A stretch of DNA of 48,496 bases from Acidovorax sp. NO-1 (GTDB lineage: Bacteria; Pseudomonadota; Gammaproteobacteria; Burkholderiales; Burkholderiaceae_C). The notes under the pieces are model-generated. The model ran no database searches and was not told where the DNA came from. It saw only the letters and a list, made by a program, of their open reading frames with translations. Location of the stretch: positions 1 through 48,496 of the forward strand of contig NZ_AGTS01000079.1 in NCBI RefSeq assembly GCF_000238595.1. Reading direction: 5' to 3'. The translations under genes were made by a program, and so were the position numbers. Every line of letters starts with the position of its first letter. Within the stretch, counting starts at the first letter, position 1. Shown piece by piece: positions 1 to 8,781 of the stretch.

Positions 1-1
1 C

Positions 2-193
2 GCGCAACTGCCCGTGCTCAAGATATCGGGGGCCACCTACTCCTCCAACCCCGTGTACCGCATGGCGATCGTGAACGGCCAGGTCTTGCATGAAGGCGAC
101 CTGGCTGCACCCGGGTTGCAGCTCGAAAAAATCGAACAGGGCCGCACGATCTGGTCGTTTCGGGGCTACCGCTACGGGCTGGCTTCGCAGTAG
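2..193 (+). CDS. gspB: GspB-like type II secretion protein, C-terminal fragment
   Basis: This reading frame enters from the left edge and ends at a TAG; only the last 63 residues are visible. The peptide contains LKISGATYSSNPVYRMAIVN followed by a GD...APG...L..I segment and ends in a WSFRGYRYGL-type strand. That pattern matches the C-terminal periplasmic domain of GspB (T2SSB), a partner of the ATPase/assembly platform of type II secretion in which each line carries an ISG-Y..NP..RM.I-NG signature. No start, membrane segment or neighbour is visible, so the family is inferred from this domain alone. The gene converges on the ABC binding-protein gene, with a copy of the intergenic repeat between them. 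Confidence 0.6.
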   Translation, partial: AQLPVLKISGATYSSNPVYRMAIVNGQVLHEGDLAAPGLQLEKIEQGRTIWSFRGYRYGLASQ

Positions 194-205
194 AAAATAT
201 CAGTC

Positions 206-260
206 AAAATGGCCGCTAGCGCTTAATGGTAAAGCGCGAGCAGCTATTAAAAATGTAGCG
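206..260 (+). repeat. Two-hairpin intergenic repeat, copy A
   Basis: The core is AGCGCTTAATGGTAAAGCGC, which can pair GCGCTT with AAGCGC. It is followed by CAGCTATTAAAAATGTAGCG, giving a short second stem GCTA/TAGC. The same block recurs seven more times in the window. This copy lies between the convergent 3' ends of the GspB-like gene and the ABC binding-protein gene, where it could act as a terminator or simply be a tolerated insertion. Confidence 0.8.
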
Positions 261-300
261 ATAACGTGCCGTGGCAAGCAGCGCTGCCACGTACAACCGG

Positions 301-1490
301 CTACCGGATGAACCTGCCGTCGCGCCCCACCAGGGTCAGCTCCACGAAGCGCGATGCGTTGCGTTCGGGCGTGGCGGCATTGATTTCAAAGCCGCCCAGG
401 TCCCATTTCTTGAGGTTCCAGGTGGCGTCGATGAACGCAGCCCGTGTGGGGTTGCGGCCCGCGCGCTGCAGGGCCTCGGCAAACACCCGGGCGTTGATGT
501 AGCCCTCCAGCGCCAGGTGCGAGGGCTCGGCCGTGGCGCCCGACGCTTTCCAGGCGGTTTGAAACTCGCGCACCACGGGCATCACCGCGTTGGAGGGCAG
601 CGGCACCACCTGCGAGATGGCCATGCCGGTGGCATCGGCGCCCAGGGCCTTCACGGTGGCGGGGGTGCCCATCACCGACAGCGCATACAGCGTCACGCCC
701 CGTTTGAGCGCCCGGAACGCCTTCACAAACTCCATCGTCGGTTTGCCCGCCAGGCCGATCACGATCGCCTCCAGGTTGCCCCCCGCCAGCTTGGCCGCGG
801 CGCTGCCAGCGTCGGAGGCGTTGTTCTCGACCGTCACCGTCACGGCGTCGGGCAGCTTGAGGCGGTCCATCGACTGCTTGGCGGCGGTGTAGACCTCTTT
901 GCCAAAGGAATTGTTCTGATAGACGATGCCGATGCGCTGGATGCCGATGGTGGACAGGTGCTGCACCAGCTTCTCGGCCTCGTCGGCGTAACTGGCGCGG
1001 ATGTTGAACACACTCTTGGCCTTGGTGCGGCTGAGCTGCGCACCGGTGAACGGTGCGAAGAACGGAATGCCGCTGTCAATCACCTTGGGCAGCATGGCAT
1101 CGATCATCGGCGTGCCCATGCAGTTGAACAGCGCGAACGTGCCCGGATCGGCCATGAACAGCTCCACGTTCGCCAGCGCCTTGGGTACTTCGTAGGCGTC
1201 ATCCTGCGTGACGAGTTCTATGGTCTTGCCGTGCACGCCACCGCGCGCATTGATGCCTGCAAATGCGGCCTTGGCGCCCTGGTGCATGGCCGAGCCCAGA
1301 TCGCCCAGGGGCCCTGTGAGCGCAGTGGACTGGGCGATCCGGATGGTGCTTTCCTGCGCGCGGGCGGCGCCCCCCAGCCCAGCCAGGGAAGGCTGGCAGC
1401 GGCTGCGGCCAGGACCTGGCGGCGCGCCAGCGGGCGTGGGTGGTGCAGCGCGGGGCGCTGGAGGTCTGTGTTTGACGGCGGGGTGTGCAT
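301..1490 (-). CDS. Branched-chain-type ABC substrate-binding protein (apparent frameshift in signal peptide)
   Basis: This is a periplasmic type I binding protein (Peripla_BP_6, LivK-like), the ligand-capturing part of an ABC importer for amino acids or similar small molecules. The mature part from about position 1345 down to 301 is fully open and shows the usual TGPLGDLG, INARGG, DDAYEV..A and NSFGKE segments. The best start is the ATG at 1490, eight bases after a strong GAGGAGA ribosome site. From that ATG the frame encodes a twin-arginine-like leader (RRQVLAAAAASL), but this runs out of frame with the mature protein. Adding one G to the six-G run (1370-1375) restores WGGAARAQES, a normal AxA cleavage site, and gives about 396 residues. 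The next in-frame ATG (1287) would remove the export signal. No permease or ATPase is adjacent; the gene is divergent from a Crp/Fnr regulator that may control it. Confidence 0.82.
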
Positions 1491-1577
1491 GGTGCGGGTC
1501 TCCTCAAAGCGCCCCGGGGTCGCACGACCTTGGCTTCCGGGGCGAGGCGACATCATCCGGCTTCAATTGACATTTTT

Positions 1578-1595
1578 TTGTCGTTCTGACGACAA
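1578..1595. promoter_or_regulatory. Candidate operator, TTGTCGT-N4-ACGACAA dyad
   Basis: The sequence TTGTCGTTCTGACGACAA is a perfect 7-bp inverted repeat with a 4-base spacer. It lies in the 187-bp divergent region between the ABC binding-protein gene and the Crp/Fnr-family gene. Size and symmetry fit a dimeric helix-turn-helix regulator, and the adjacent Crp/Fnr protein is the obvious candidate. The half-site differs from the classic CRP (TGTGA) and FNR (TTGAT) boxes. Binding is inference. Confidence 0.5.
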
Positions 1596-1677
1596 TCAGG
1601 GTCGTGGTATTCCCGCACCTTCCGGCGCGTTGCCGTTCCCTTTTTCCTTGTTGTTTTCACTCTGACCACGCTGTGCC

Positions 1678-2403
1678 ATGGACTCTCGCATGAACCAGGA
1701 CCTGTCGTTGCACCAGCGGCGCCGCTCGCCCACGCCGCAGGAGCTGGAGGGCATTCCCTGGCTGGGCCTGCTGCTGCCCGCCGAGCGCGAACGCGCCGTC
1801 GCATCGTTGCTGGTTGGCGACGCCAACGCGGGCGACTATGTATGCCGCGTGGGCCGCCCTGTGACCTACTGGTTTGGCGTGGTCGAAGGCCTGCTCAAGA
1901 TGAGCAGCGATGACGCCCAGGGCCAGACCATGACGTATGCCGGCCTGCCGCCCGGCGGCTGGTTTGGCGAGGGCACCACCATCAAACGCGAGCCCTACCG
2001 CTACAACATCCAGGCGCTGCGCAAAAGCGTGGTGGCGGGTTTGCCCATTGACAGCTTTCACTGGCTGCTGGACCACTCCATCGGCTTCAACCGTTTTGTG
2101 ATGAACCAGCTCAACGAGCGCCTGGGCCAGTTCATTGCCGCGCGCGAGATCGACCGGCTGAACAACCCCGACGTGCGTGTGGCGCGCAGCCTGGCGTCGC
2201 TGTTCAACCCGGTGCTCTACCCCGGCGTGGGCGAGGTGCTGCGCATCACGCAGCAGGAGCTGGCGTATCTGGTGGGCCTGTCGCGCCAGCGGGTGAACGA
2301 GGCGCTGGCGGCGCTGGAAGCGCAGGGCGCCATCCGTGTCGAATACGGTGGCCTGCGGGTGCTCGACCTGGCGGCGCTGCGCTCGAGTGTCTCCCCTCCC
2401 TGA
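1678..2403 (+). CDS. Crp/Fnr family transcriptional regulator
   Basis: A 241-residue protein with an N-terminal cyclic-nucleotide-binding-like beta barrel (about 25-145; the roll G-DYVCRVG...YWFGVVEGLLKMSS is recognisable) and a C-terminal Crp-type winged helix (about 160-235; ITQQELAYLVGLSRQRVNEA is the recognition region). The cysteine cluster of FNR is absent, so an iron-sulfur oxygen sensor is unlikely; the effector cannot be read from sequence. A second ATG twelve bases downstream (1690) is an alternative start and neither has a good ribosome site. The gene is divergent from the ABC binding protein and shares with it the intergenic dyad at 1578-1595, suggesting local control. Confidence 0.85.
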   Translation: MDSRMNQDLSLHQRRRSPTPQELEGIPWLGLLLPAERERAVASLLVGDANAGDYVCRVGRPVTYWFGVVEGLLKMSSDDAQGQTMTYAGLPPGGWFGEGTTIKREPYRYNIQALRKSVVAGLPIDSFHWLLDHSIGFNRFVMNQLNERLGQFIAAREIDRLNNPDVRVARSLASLFNPVLYPGVGEVLRITQQELAYLVGLSRQRVNEALAALEAQGAIRVEYGGLRVLDLAALRSSVSPP

Positions 2404-2480
2404 GTAACCGCTGCGCGGCTTCCCCCGGGGGACTGCGCCCTCGTTGCGGTGCGCGCCGTGATGTGACGACCGGGGTGGGT

Positions 2481-4169
2481 TCAGCTGCGCGGCAATGCGG
2501 GAGCGCGCGGGGCGGCTGTGGGTGCTGGCGCGGGCACGGCCAGCGGCGGTGTGGCGGATTGGGCCGCGCCCCAGCTCTTTTCATCGCCCCCGTCGCGCGT
2601 GAGGCGAAAGGTGCCCACCATCTGCGTCAGGCGCCCGGCCTGGTCCTTGAGGCTGTCGGCGGCGGCGGCGCCTTCCTCCACCAGTGCGGCGTTCTGCTGG
2701 GTCATTTCCTCCAGCTCGCCCACTGCCCCGCTCACCTGGCCGATGCGCTGGCTCTGTTCCTGCGTGGCGGCCGTGATCTCGCCCATGATGTCCGACACCC
2801 GGCGCACCGACTGCACCAGCTCATCCATGGTGGTGCCCGCATGGTGGACCAGGGTGCTGCCTTCCTGCACCTGGTCCACACTGGCACCGATCAGGGCCTT
2901 GATCTCGCGCGCCGCGTTGGCCGAGCGGCCCGCCAGGCTGCGCACCTCGCTTGCCACCACCGCAAATCCGCGCCCCTGTTCACCCGCGCGGGCGGCTTCC
3001 ACGGCGGCGTTCAGCGCGAGGATGTTGGTCTGGAAGGCAATGGAGTCGATCACGCTGATGATGTCGGCGATCTTGCGCGAGCTGGCGCTGATGGTGTCCA
3101 TGGTGCGCACCACCTGTGACACCACCTCGCCGCCGCGCGTGGCCGCATCCGAGGCGGTGGATGCCAGCTGGTTGGCCTGGCGGGCGGCGTCGGCGCTCTG
3201 GGCCACCGTGCCGGTCAGGTCCACCAGCGAATTGGCGGCGCTTTGCAGGTTGTGCGAGGTCTGTTCGGTGCGCTGGCTCAGGTCCAGGTTGCCCGAGGCC
3301 ACCTCGGAGCTGGCCACGAGGATCGAATCCGCCGTCTGCCCGATCTCGCCCACCAGCGAGCGCAGGCGGTCCTGCATGGCGTCGATGGCGCCGAGCAGGC
3401 GGCCGGTTTCGTCCTGGATGCGTACTTCCACCTGCGAGGTGAGGTCGCCGCGGGCAATGCGCTCGGCCACCACGACAGCCCGGCCTATGGGCGCAGTGAT
3501 GCTGCGCGTGATGCGCCAGGCGATCAGCGCCCCCAGCCCGATCGCCAGCAGCACCAGCAGCCCGGCCACGGTGCGGGCCTGGACTTGAGTGCGCTCAGCC
3601 GAAGCGGTGGCTTCGGCGTTCAGTCTGCCCTGCAGGTCCACCAGCTCGCGCAGCTTGCCGCGCCAGGCGGTTTCAGCAGGGGCCACGCGCGTCATCAGCG
3701 CCAGCGTGGCACTCACGGTGTCGCCTTCATCGGCGGACTTGATGGCGTTCTCCAGTTCCGGCCGTGTCCTGGCACCCAGTGCCTGCACCTCTTGCAACAG
3801 CCGCATTTCCGCGGCCGAGCCGCCGCCAGTCGCCAGCAGTTCGGCCAGTGCCGCCTCCTGACGCGCATATTCCCTGAGCGTCCCGGCCACGCCTTCGATC
3901 TGCTCGCGCGCCTGCTTGGGGTCAATGTCGTTGAGCATGGCTGCCGACCGGCTCTGGATGCCCATCGCGCCCACGCTTTCAAGCATGCCGTTGACCAGCA
4001 CCGACTTCTGGGCGCCCAGGCCGGTGATCAGCCGCATCTGCTCGTGCACCTTGCCCACCGAGAACTGGCCAACGGCGGCCACCGCTACCACCAGCACCAG
4101 CATGCACCCGAACCCCAGCCCGAGCCGCGTGGATATCGACAGCGATTTCAATGACGTTGCGGCCTGCAT
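2481..4169 (-). CDS. Methyl-accepting chemotaxis protein
   Basis: A 562-residue transmembrane chemoreceptor that senses a periplasmic signal and controls the CheA kinase. The start at 4169 is chosen because AAGGAA lies seven bases upstream; an upstream in-frame start would add 14 residues without a ribosome site. A first membrane helix (about 13-35) precedes a four-helix-bundle periplasmic domain. A second helix (about 198-220, [18 protein letters not shown]) is followed by a HAMP domain and the long signalling coiled coil. The hairpin tip is intact ([20 protein letters not shown], then [16 protein letters not shown]). The C-terminus is a Pro/Ala-rich tail without a CheR/CheB-docking pentapeptide, so adaptation probably depends on other receptors. 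The ligand is unknown. Confidence 0.93.
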   Translation of the reverse strand: MQAATSLKSLSISTRLGLGFGCMLVLVVAVAAVGQFSVGKVHEQMRLITGLGAQKSVLVNGMLESVGAMGIQSRSAAMLNDIDPKQAREQIEGVAGTLREYARQEAALAELLATGGGSAAEMRLLQEVQALGARTRPELENAIKSADEGDTVSATLALMTRVAPAETAWRGKLRELVDLQGRLNAEATASAERTQVQARTVAGLLVLLAIGLGALIAWRITRSITAPIGRAVVVAERIARGDLTSQVEVRIQDETGRLLGAIDAMQDRLRSLVGEIGQTADSILVASSEVASGNLDLSQRTEQTSHNLQSAANSLVDLTGTVAQSADAARQANQLASTASDAATRGGEVVSQVVRTMDTISASSRKIADIISVIDSIAFQTNILALNAAVEAARAGEQGRGFAVVASEVRSLAGRSANAAREIKALIGASVDQVQEGSTLVHHAGTTMDELVQSVRRVSDIMGEITAATQEQSQRIGQVSGAVGELEEMTQQNAALVEEGAAAADSLKDQAGRLTQMVGTFRLTRDGGDEKSWGAAQSATPPLAVPAPAPTAAPRAPALPRS

Positions 4170-4420
4170 GGTGTTCCTTGTATGAAGCGTTTTGACGGTG
4201 CCAGGCCCCATGCAATGACGGTGCCAGTTCTCCCCGACGGCAGATGAGTCTCACAGGCTGCCATTGGCGGCAGTGTAGGGAGGAATTACAAAATGTGTCA
4301 TGACGCTTGTGGATAGCGGCATGCCCATTGCGCATGGGGTGTCTGTTACAACTTCGCCGGACGTGCTGGCGATTGTGCGCGCGTCCGTACCGGTTGTTGC
4401 GGTCGACGTGAAAAACGTTT

Positions 4421-4470
4421 CAATCGCTTATTGATAAACAACTAGTAGCTATTAATAAAATAGCATTTTG
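4421..4470 (+). repeat. Two-hairpin intergenic repeat, copy B (degenerate)
   Basis: CAATCGCTTATTGATAAACA followed by CTAGTAGCTATTAATAAAATAGCATTTTG resembles the other copies, but the first stem is damaged. The second stem (GCTATT/AATAGC-type) and the trailing TTTT are kept. It sits in the 380-bp divergent region between the chemoreceptor and the DUF4394 operon. In the rest of that region I see no gene; promoters for both sides must lie there but I cannot place them confidently. Confidence 0.55.
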
Positions 4471-4549
4471 ACGCGTGGGGCATGGAGAGATGCTCCCCCG
4501 AAAAGCGACCCATCAGGTATAAACCCGTTACAGATGTGAGGCCTCCCCG

Positions 4550-5455
4550 ATGAAACTGCATTCCCTTCTTTCAGTGCGCCGCACTGCCGCCGCGTGGCTG
4601 GCACTTGTGGCGGGTGTGGCGTTGACGGGCTGCGCCACGGCGCCTGCACCCGAGACCAGCCAACGTGAACTGGTGGTCGCGGTGACGGACTCGCACGAGC
4701 TCATCACCTTCAACGCCGCACAGCCCGCCCAGATTCTGGAGCGGCGCCCGGTCACCGGGCTGCCCGCGGGGGAGCGGCTGGTGGGCATCGACTTCCGGGT
4801 GGCGCGCGGCGTGCTGTATGCGCTGTCGCAGGCGGGCAGGCTCTACACGCTCGATATACCTACCGGTGCCCTGCGCCCTGTGGGAGCGGCGCCGGCGATT
4901 GTGGCGTTGAAAGGCACTTCGTTCGGCTTCGACTTCAACCCGGCAGCAGACCGGATCCGCGTGGTGTCCAACACCGGCCAGAACCTGCGGCTGCACCCGG
5001 ATACCGGCGCCGCAGTGGACGGCGACGCTGCCCTGGAGGGCGTGCAGCCTGACCCGTCCTTGCGATACGCCTGGAGCGATGCCAATGCCGGCCGCACGCC
5101 GGATATCGTCGGGGCGGCCTACACCTACAACACGCAGGACAGCAAGCTCACCACCAACTACGCCATCGATCGCGCGCTCGGTGTGCTGGTAATGCAGGGA
5201 TCGCGCGAGGGCACCACGCCGGTCGTGTCGCCCAACACGGGCCAGTTGCGCACCGTGGGGTCACTGGGGCTGCCGCCGCTGACCGACGTGGCGTTTGACA
5301 TCTCTGACGTTGACAACACGGCCCTGATTGCCGTGCGCACAGCGGCGGACCGCCAGACGCGCCTGCACCTGGTGGACTTGCGCACCGGCACCACCCGGCC
5401 GCTGGGGACCGTGGGCGAGGGCGCCGCGCTGCTGGGCATGGCCATCGAGCCATGA
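4550..5455 (+). CDS. DUF4394 domain lipoprotein
   Basis: A 301-residue secreted protein. Residues 1-28 form a lipoprotein signal ending in the lipobox LTGC (Cys28). The remainder matches DUF4394, a repeat-rich beta-propeller-like fold; recognisable segments are GIDFRVARGVLYALS, FGFDFNPAADRIRVVSNTGQ and VTTNYAIDRA-like stretches. The molecular function of DUF4394 is not established. It is the first gene of a three-gene operon: its stop overlaps the start of the cupredoxin gene by four bases (ATGA), and the third gene is a membrane GGDEF/EAL protein with a periplasmic sensor region. This arrangement suggests an extracytoplasmic sensing role. Confidence 0.85.
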   Translation: MKLHSLLSVRRTAAAWLALVAGVALTGCATAPAPETSQRELVVAVTDSHELITFNAAQPAQILERRPVTGLPAGERLVGIDFRVARGVLYALSQAGRLYTLDIPTGALRPVGAAPAIVALKGTSFGFDFNPAADRIRVVSNTGQNLRLHPDTGAAVDGDAALEGVQPDPSLRYAWSDANAGRTPDIVGAAYTYNTQDSKLTTNYAIDRALGVLVMQGSREGTTPVVSPNTGQLRTVGSLGLPPLTDVAFDISDVDNTALIAVRTAADRQTRLHLVDLRTGTTRPLGTVGEGAALLGMAIEP

Positions 5456-6111
5456 CCACCACCGGGAGCCGCCGCGCTGCGCTGCGCGCCGGGGGCAGGG
5501 CCGCTGGCCGGGGCGTGCTGGGCGCCTTCTGTGCGCTGGGGCTGGGGCTGGGCGCGCACGCCGCAACCGTGCAGGTGGAGGTGCTGGACGCGGCAGGCCA
5601 GCCACTGGCCGATGCGGTGGTGTTTCTGGAATCGCCCGAGGCCCGCAAGGCGGTCAGGCCCCTGGCGGGCGCCGAGATGGCACAGGAAAAGCGGCAGTTC
5701 GTACCCGGTGTGCTGGTGGTGCCCCTGGGGACCGAGGTGCGGTTCCCCAACCACGACACCGTGCGCCACCACGTCTATTCGTTTTCGCCTGCCAAGAAAT
5801 TCGAGCTCAAGCTCTACACGGGGATGCCCTCCAACCCGGTGCGGTTCGATCAGCCCGGGGTGGCTGTGCTGGGGTGCAACATCCATGACCAGATGGTGGG
5901 CTGGATCGTGGTGGTGGACACTCCGCATTTCGCCCGCACACCGGCAGCGCCAGGCCGGGCGCAGATCGACAATGTGCCGCCTGGCGCCTACACCCTGCGC
6001 ACCTGGCACGCGCGCCTGCCGGTGGGCGCCCCTGCGCAGGAGCAGACACTGACCGTGCCCCCCGCAGGAGGCGCGGTGGCCACGGTGCGCCTGGCAGGGT
6101 TGCAGCCTTGA
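5452..6111 (+). CDS. Periplasmic cupredoxin-like (methylamine-utilization-type) protein
   Basis: A 219-residue exported protein with a long signal peptide (about 1-37, cleavage near AHA-AT) followed by a carboxypeptidase-regulatory-like beta domain and a cupredoxin fold. Candidate type 1 copper ligands are visible in the expected order: a His in FPNHDTVRHHVYSF, then Cys and His in GCNIHDQM and the Met of that segment. Homologues are often labelled methylamine utilization protein by similarity, but no other mau gene is present. I would read it as a copper or redox protein serving the adjacent sensor. It overlaps the upstream DUF4394 gene by four bases and the downstream GGDEF/EAL gene by one (TGATG), so the three are translationally coupled. 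Confidence 0.82.
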   Translation: MTTTGSRRAALRAGGRAAGRGVLGAFCALGLGLGAHAATVQVEVLDAAGQPLADAVVFLESPEARKAVRPLAGAEMAQEKRQFVPGVLVVPLGTEVRFPNHDTVRHHVYSFSPAKKFELKLYTGMPSNPVRFDQPGVAVLGCNIHDQMVGWIVVVDTPHFARTPAAPGRAQIDNVPPGAYTLRTWHARLPVGAPAQEQTLTVPPAGGAVATVRLAGLQP

Positions 6112-8444
6112 TGCAGTGGCGCCTGCTGCGGCACAGCCTGATCCTGCGGCTGGTCGGGCTCTCGCTGTTGCTGCTGCTCCTGGTCCAGGCGGCGGGCTTT
6201 GCGGTGGTGCGGGCCACCATCGACCGCAATGCACGAGCCCAGATCGCGCAGGCCCTCGATCTGGATGAAAACGTGTGGCGTCGCCTGCTCGAGCAGAACG
6301 CCGAGAAGCTGCGCCAGGGCTCGGCCCTGCTGGCTGCCGACTACGGTTTTCGCTCGGCCGTGAACTCGGGCGATGAGGACACCATCCAGTCGGTGCTGGA
6401 GAACCACGGCAGCCGCATCGGGGCCACCGTGGCTGCCTTGCTCGGTACCGGCATGGAAGTGCGGGCGGTCAGCCTGACTGGCTCCATGAACGCATTTGCG
6501 GACGCCCTGCGCGACGTGGTGCCGCCGCTGGCCGTGCAGCCCCAGGGCAGCCAGATCGCGGTGGTCGATGGTGTGCCCTACCAGTTTGTCATGGTGCCGC
6601 TGCGCGCGCCGGTGGTCATCGGCTGGGTGCTGATGGGCTTTCCGGTCAACCAGCCGCTGGCCGACGAAGTGCGGCAGCTGCTGTCAGTGCACGTGGCGCT
6701 GGTGGTGACGGATGCCGGCGGCGCCACAAAGGTGCCAGTGAGCACGCTGCCGCCCGGGCCGCTGGCGCAGCTGCAGCGGGAGGGTGTGCCCTCGGGCGAG
6801 CTGCAGACGCCGGACGGCACCTTGCTGGCCCGCGCCATCCGCCTGGACAGCGTGGGGGGCGATGTGCAGGCGCTGCTGCTGCGTTCGGTGGAAGAGGTCA
6901 TTGCACCCTACCGCCAGCTGCAGGTGCTGCTTGCCATCATCACTGTGGCGGGTGTGCTGCTGTTTGCCGTGGGCACGGGGCTGGTGGCGCAAAGGCTCAC
7001 CACGCCGCTGCGCTCGCTGCTGGCCGCCACGCAACGGCTGTCGCGCGGCGAATACGATGTTCCGCTGGACCACACGCGCCGCACCGATGAGATTGGCAAC
7101 CTGGCGCGTTCGTTCGACCTCATGCGTGTGGACATCGGTGCGCAGCAAACCGAGATCCGCCGACTGGCCTACTGGGACCGGCTGACCGGCTTGCCCAACC
7201 GCGAACGTTTTCGCGACGCCGTGGTGCAGGCCATCGCGAGCCCTGCCAGCCCCGTGCAGCCGCTGGCCGTGCTCACCCTCGATCTGGACCGGTTCAAGCA
7301 TGTCAACGACGTGCTGGGGTACGCCTTTGGCGACCGTCTGCTGCAGGCCGTGGCCGAGCGCCTGAGCCAGCAGGTGCGCTCGCCCGATGACATGGTGGCC
7401 CGCCTGGGCGGCAACGAGTTCGCGATTCTTTTGCACCGCGCCGATGCCGCGGCTGCCCACGATGTTGCGCTGCGGATCAACCAGTCGTTCGAGGACCCCC
7501 TGGCGTTCGAAGACCAGACGGTGGACCTGAGCGCCGGGATCGGCTTTGCCTGCTGGCCGGGGGATGCGGACGACGCCGATACCCTGCTCAGCCGGTCAGA
7601 GATCGCCATGTATGCCGCCAAGCGCAAGCTCAGTGGTGCACTGCAGTACGACGCGGCTTTCGACTCGACGAGCACGCAGACGCTGTCGCTGCTGAGTGAG
7701 CTGCGCCACGCGGTTGAACACCATGAGCTGCGCCTGTACCTGCAGCCCAAGGTGGGATTGCACGGGCAGCCGGGCCTGGCGGCCGAGGCGCTGGTGCGCT
7801 GGCAGCACCCGCAGCGCGGCCTGGTGCCGCCCATGCAGTTCATCCCGTTTGCGGAGCAGACCGGGTTTGTGCGCCACCTCACGCTGTGGATGTTCGAAGA
7901 AGTGGCGCGCCTGCTGGCCGACCCGCGCACCCGGGCCCTGCCGCTCAGGGTGTCGGTCAATCTCTCCACCCGCGACCTGCTCGACCCTGAGTTGAGCCAC
8001 CGGCTGGCCGACATTCTGCTGCGCCACGGGGTAGCGGCCAGTGCGTTTTGCCTGGAGATCACCGAGAGCGCCATCATGGACGATCCGCAGCGTGCCGAGG
8101 CCATGCTCAACCGCCTGTCGGAGCAGGGGTTCAAGCTGTCCATCGACGATTTCGGCACCGGGTATTCATCGCTGGCCTACCTCAAGCGCCTGCCGGTGGA
8201 TGAGCTCAAGATCGACAAATCGTTTGTGATGGGCATGGAAACGGGCGAGGACGACGCGATGATCGTGCGCTCGACCATCGACCTGGCGCATAACCTGGGG
8301 CTCACCGTGGTGGCCGAGGGTGTGGAGACCGCCGCCATCCTGGAGCGGCTGCGCATCCTGGCCTGCGATGAGGCGCAGGGTTATCACATCGCGCGGCCCC
8401 TGCCGGTGGACGATTTTCTGGCCTGGCAGGCGCGCCCAAGGTAG
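6111..8444 (+). CDS. Membrane-anchored GGDEF/EAL c-di-GMP enzyme
   Basis: A 777-residue inner-membrane protein. Order: membrane helix (about 7-31), periplasmic sensor region (about 32-268), second helix (about 271-292), HAMP (about 293-345), GGDEF (about 355-505) and EAL (about 525-770). The GGDEF signature is GGNEF (near residue 431), so cyclase activity is doubtful and the domain may be a GTP-binding regulator. The EAL half looks catalytic: EALVRWQHP, the Glu of CLEITES, DDFGTGYSSLAYLKRLPVDE and VVAEGVET are all present, predicting hydrolysis of c-di-GMP. The ATG at 6111 overlaps the preceding stop by one base. Coupling to a periplasmic cupredoxin and a lipoprotein suggests that these feed a signal to its periplasmic domain. 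Confidence 0.93.
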   Translation: MQWRLLRHSLILRLVGLSLLLLLLVQAAGFAVVRATIDRNARAQIAQALDLDENVWRRLLEQNAEKLRQGSALLAADYGFRSAVNSGDEDTIQSVLENHGSRIGATVAALLGTGMEVRAVSLTGSMNAFADALRDVVPPLAVQPQGSQIAVVDGVPYQFVMVPLRAPVVIGWVLMGFPVNQPLADEVRQLLSVHVALVVTDAGGATKVPVSTLPPGPLAQLQREGVPSGELQTPDGTLLARAIRLDSVGGDVQALLLRSVEEVIAPYRQLQVLLAIITVAGVLLFAVGTGLVAQRLTTPLRSLLAATQRLSRGEYDVPLDHTRRTDEIGNLARSFDLMRVDIGAQQTEIRRLAYWDRLTGLPNRERFRDAVVQAIASPASPVQPLAVLTLDLDRFKHVNDVLGYAFGDRLLQAVAERLSQQVRSPDDMVARLGGNEFAILLHRADAAAAHDVALRINQSFEDPLAFEDQTVDLSAGIGFACWPGDADDADTLLSRSEIAMYAAKRKLSGALQYDAAFDSTSTQTLSLLSELRHAVEHHELRLYLQPKVGLHGQPGLAAEALVRWQHPQRGLVPPMQFIPFAEQTGFVRHLTLWMFEEVARLLADPRTRALPLRVSVNLSTRDLLDPELSHRLADILLRHGVAASAFCLEITESAIMDDPQRAEAMLNRLSEQGFKLSIDDFGTGYSSLAYLKRLPVDELKIDKSFVMGMETGEDDAMIVRSTIDLAHNLGLTVVAEGVETAAILERLRILACDEAQGYHIARPLPVDDFLAWQARPR

Positions 8445-8482
8445 CTTGCAGCAGCCCGTTGCATCGCCGTTTTTGGGGGCTA

Positions 8483-8753
8483 AGAACCTGTTCAAAATCT
8501 TTTTGGTGATTGCATTGGAGTGCAATCGGAGATGAGTGGATGCCTCGGGTGCGCCGCATGGGCTCGTGCCCATGCAAGCAGCCGGGGCGTTCAATCGCCC
8601 GATTTCACTCCAACCCTTCGGGCAAGTGCCTTGCCGGGCGGTCTGCGGCGTTGCGGCGCTTGCCAATAGCCGGGCTATTGGCGGCTCACCGCGCCTTGCA
8701 TCCCATCCCGGCAAGGTACTTGTGCAACTCCAAAAAGACTTTGAACAGGTTCT
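8483..8753. mobile_element. MITE-like element with 23-bp terminal inverted repeats
   Basis: The left end GAACCTGTTCAAAATCTTTT(TGG) at 8484-8506 is matched in inverted orientation at 8730-8752 with one mismatch. The roughly 271-bp interior holds GC-rich partial palindromes (for example GCCAATAGCCGGGCTATTGGC) and no plausible gene. It fills most of the gap between the GGDEF/EAL gene and the pseudouridine synthase. The structure fits a non-autonomous mobile element; a target duplication is not clear. No transposase is present in the window. Confidence 0.65.
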
Positions 8754-8781
8754 AAGCAGTCCACAGGCGAAAATACACGCA

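Noticed and set aside
271..1665. 464-residue plus-strand open frame
   Set aside because: Antisense to the ABC binding protein, with His/Arg/Gly-rich composition typical of GC-biased shadow frames and no recognisable domain.
5158..6234. 358-residue minus-strand frame over the cupredoxin gene
   Set aside because: Shadow of the coupled operon on the plus strand; no motif.
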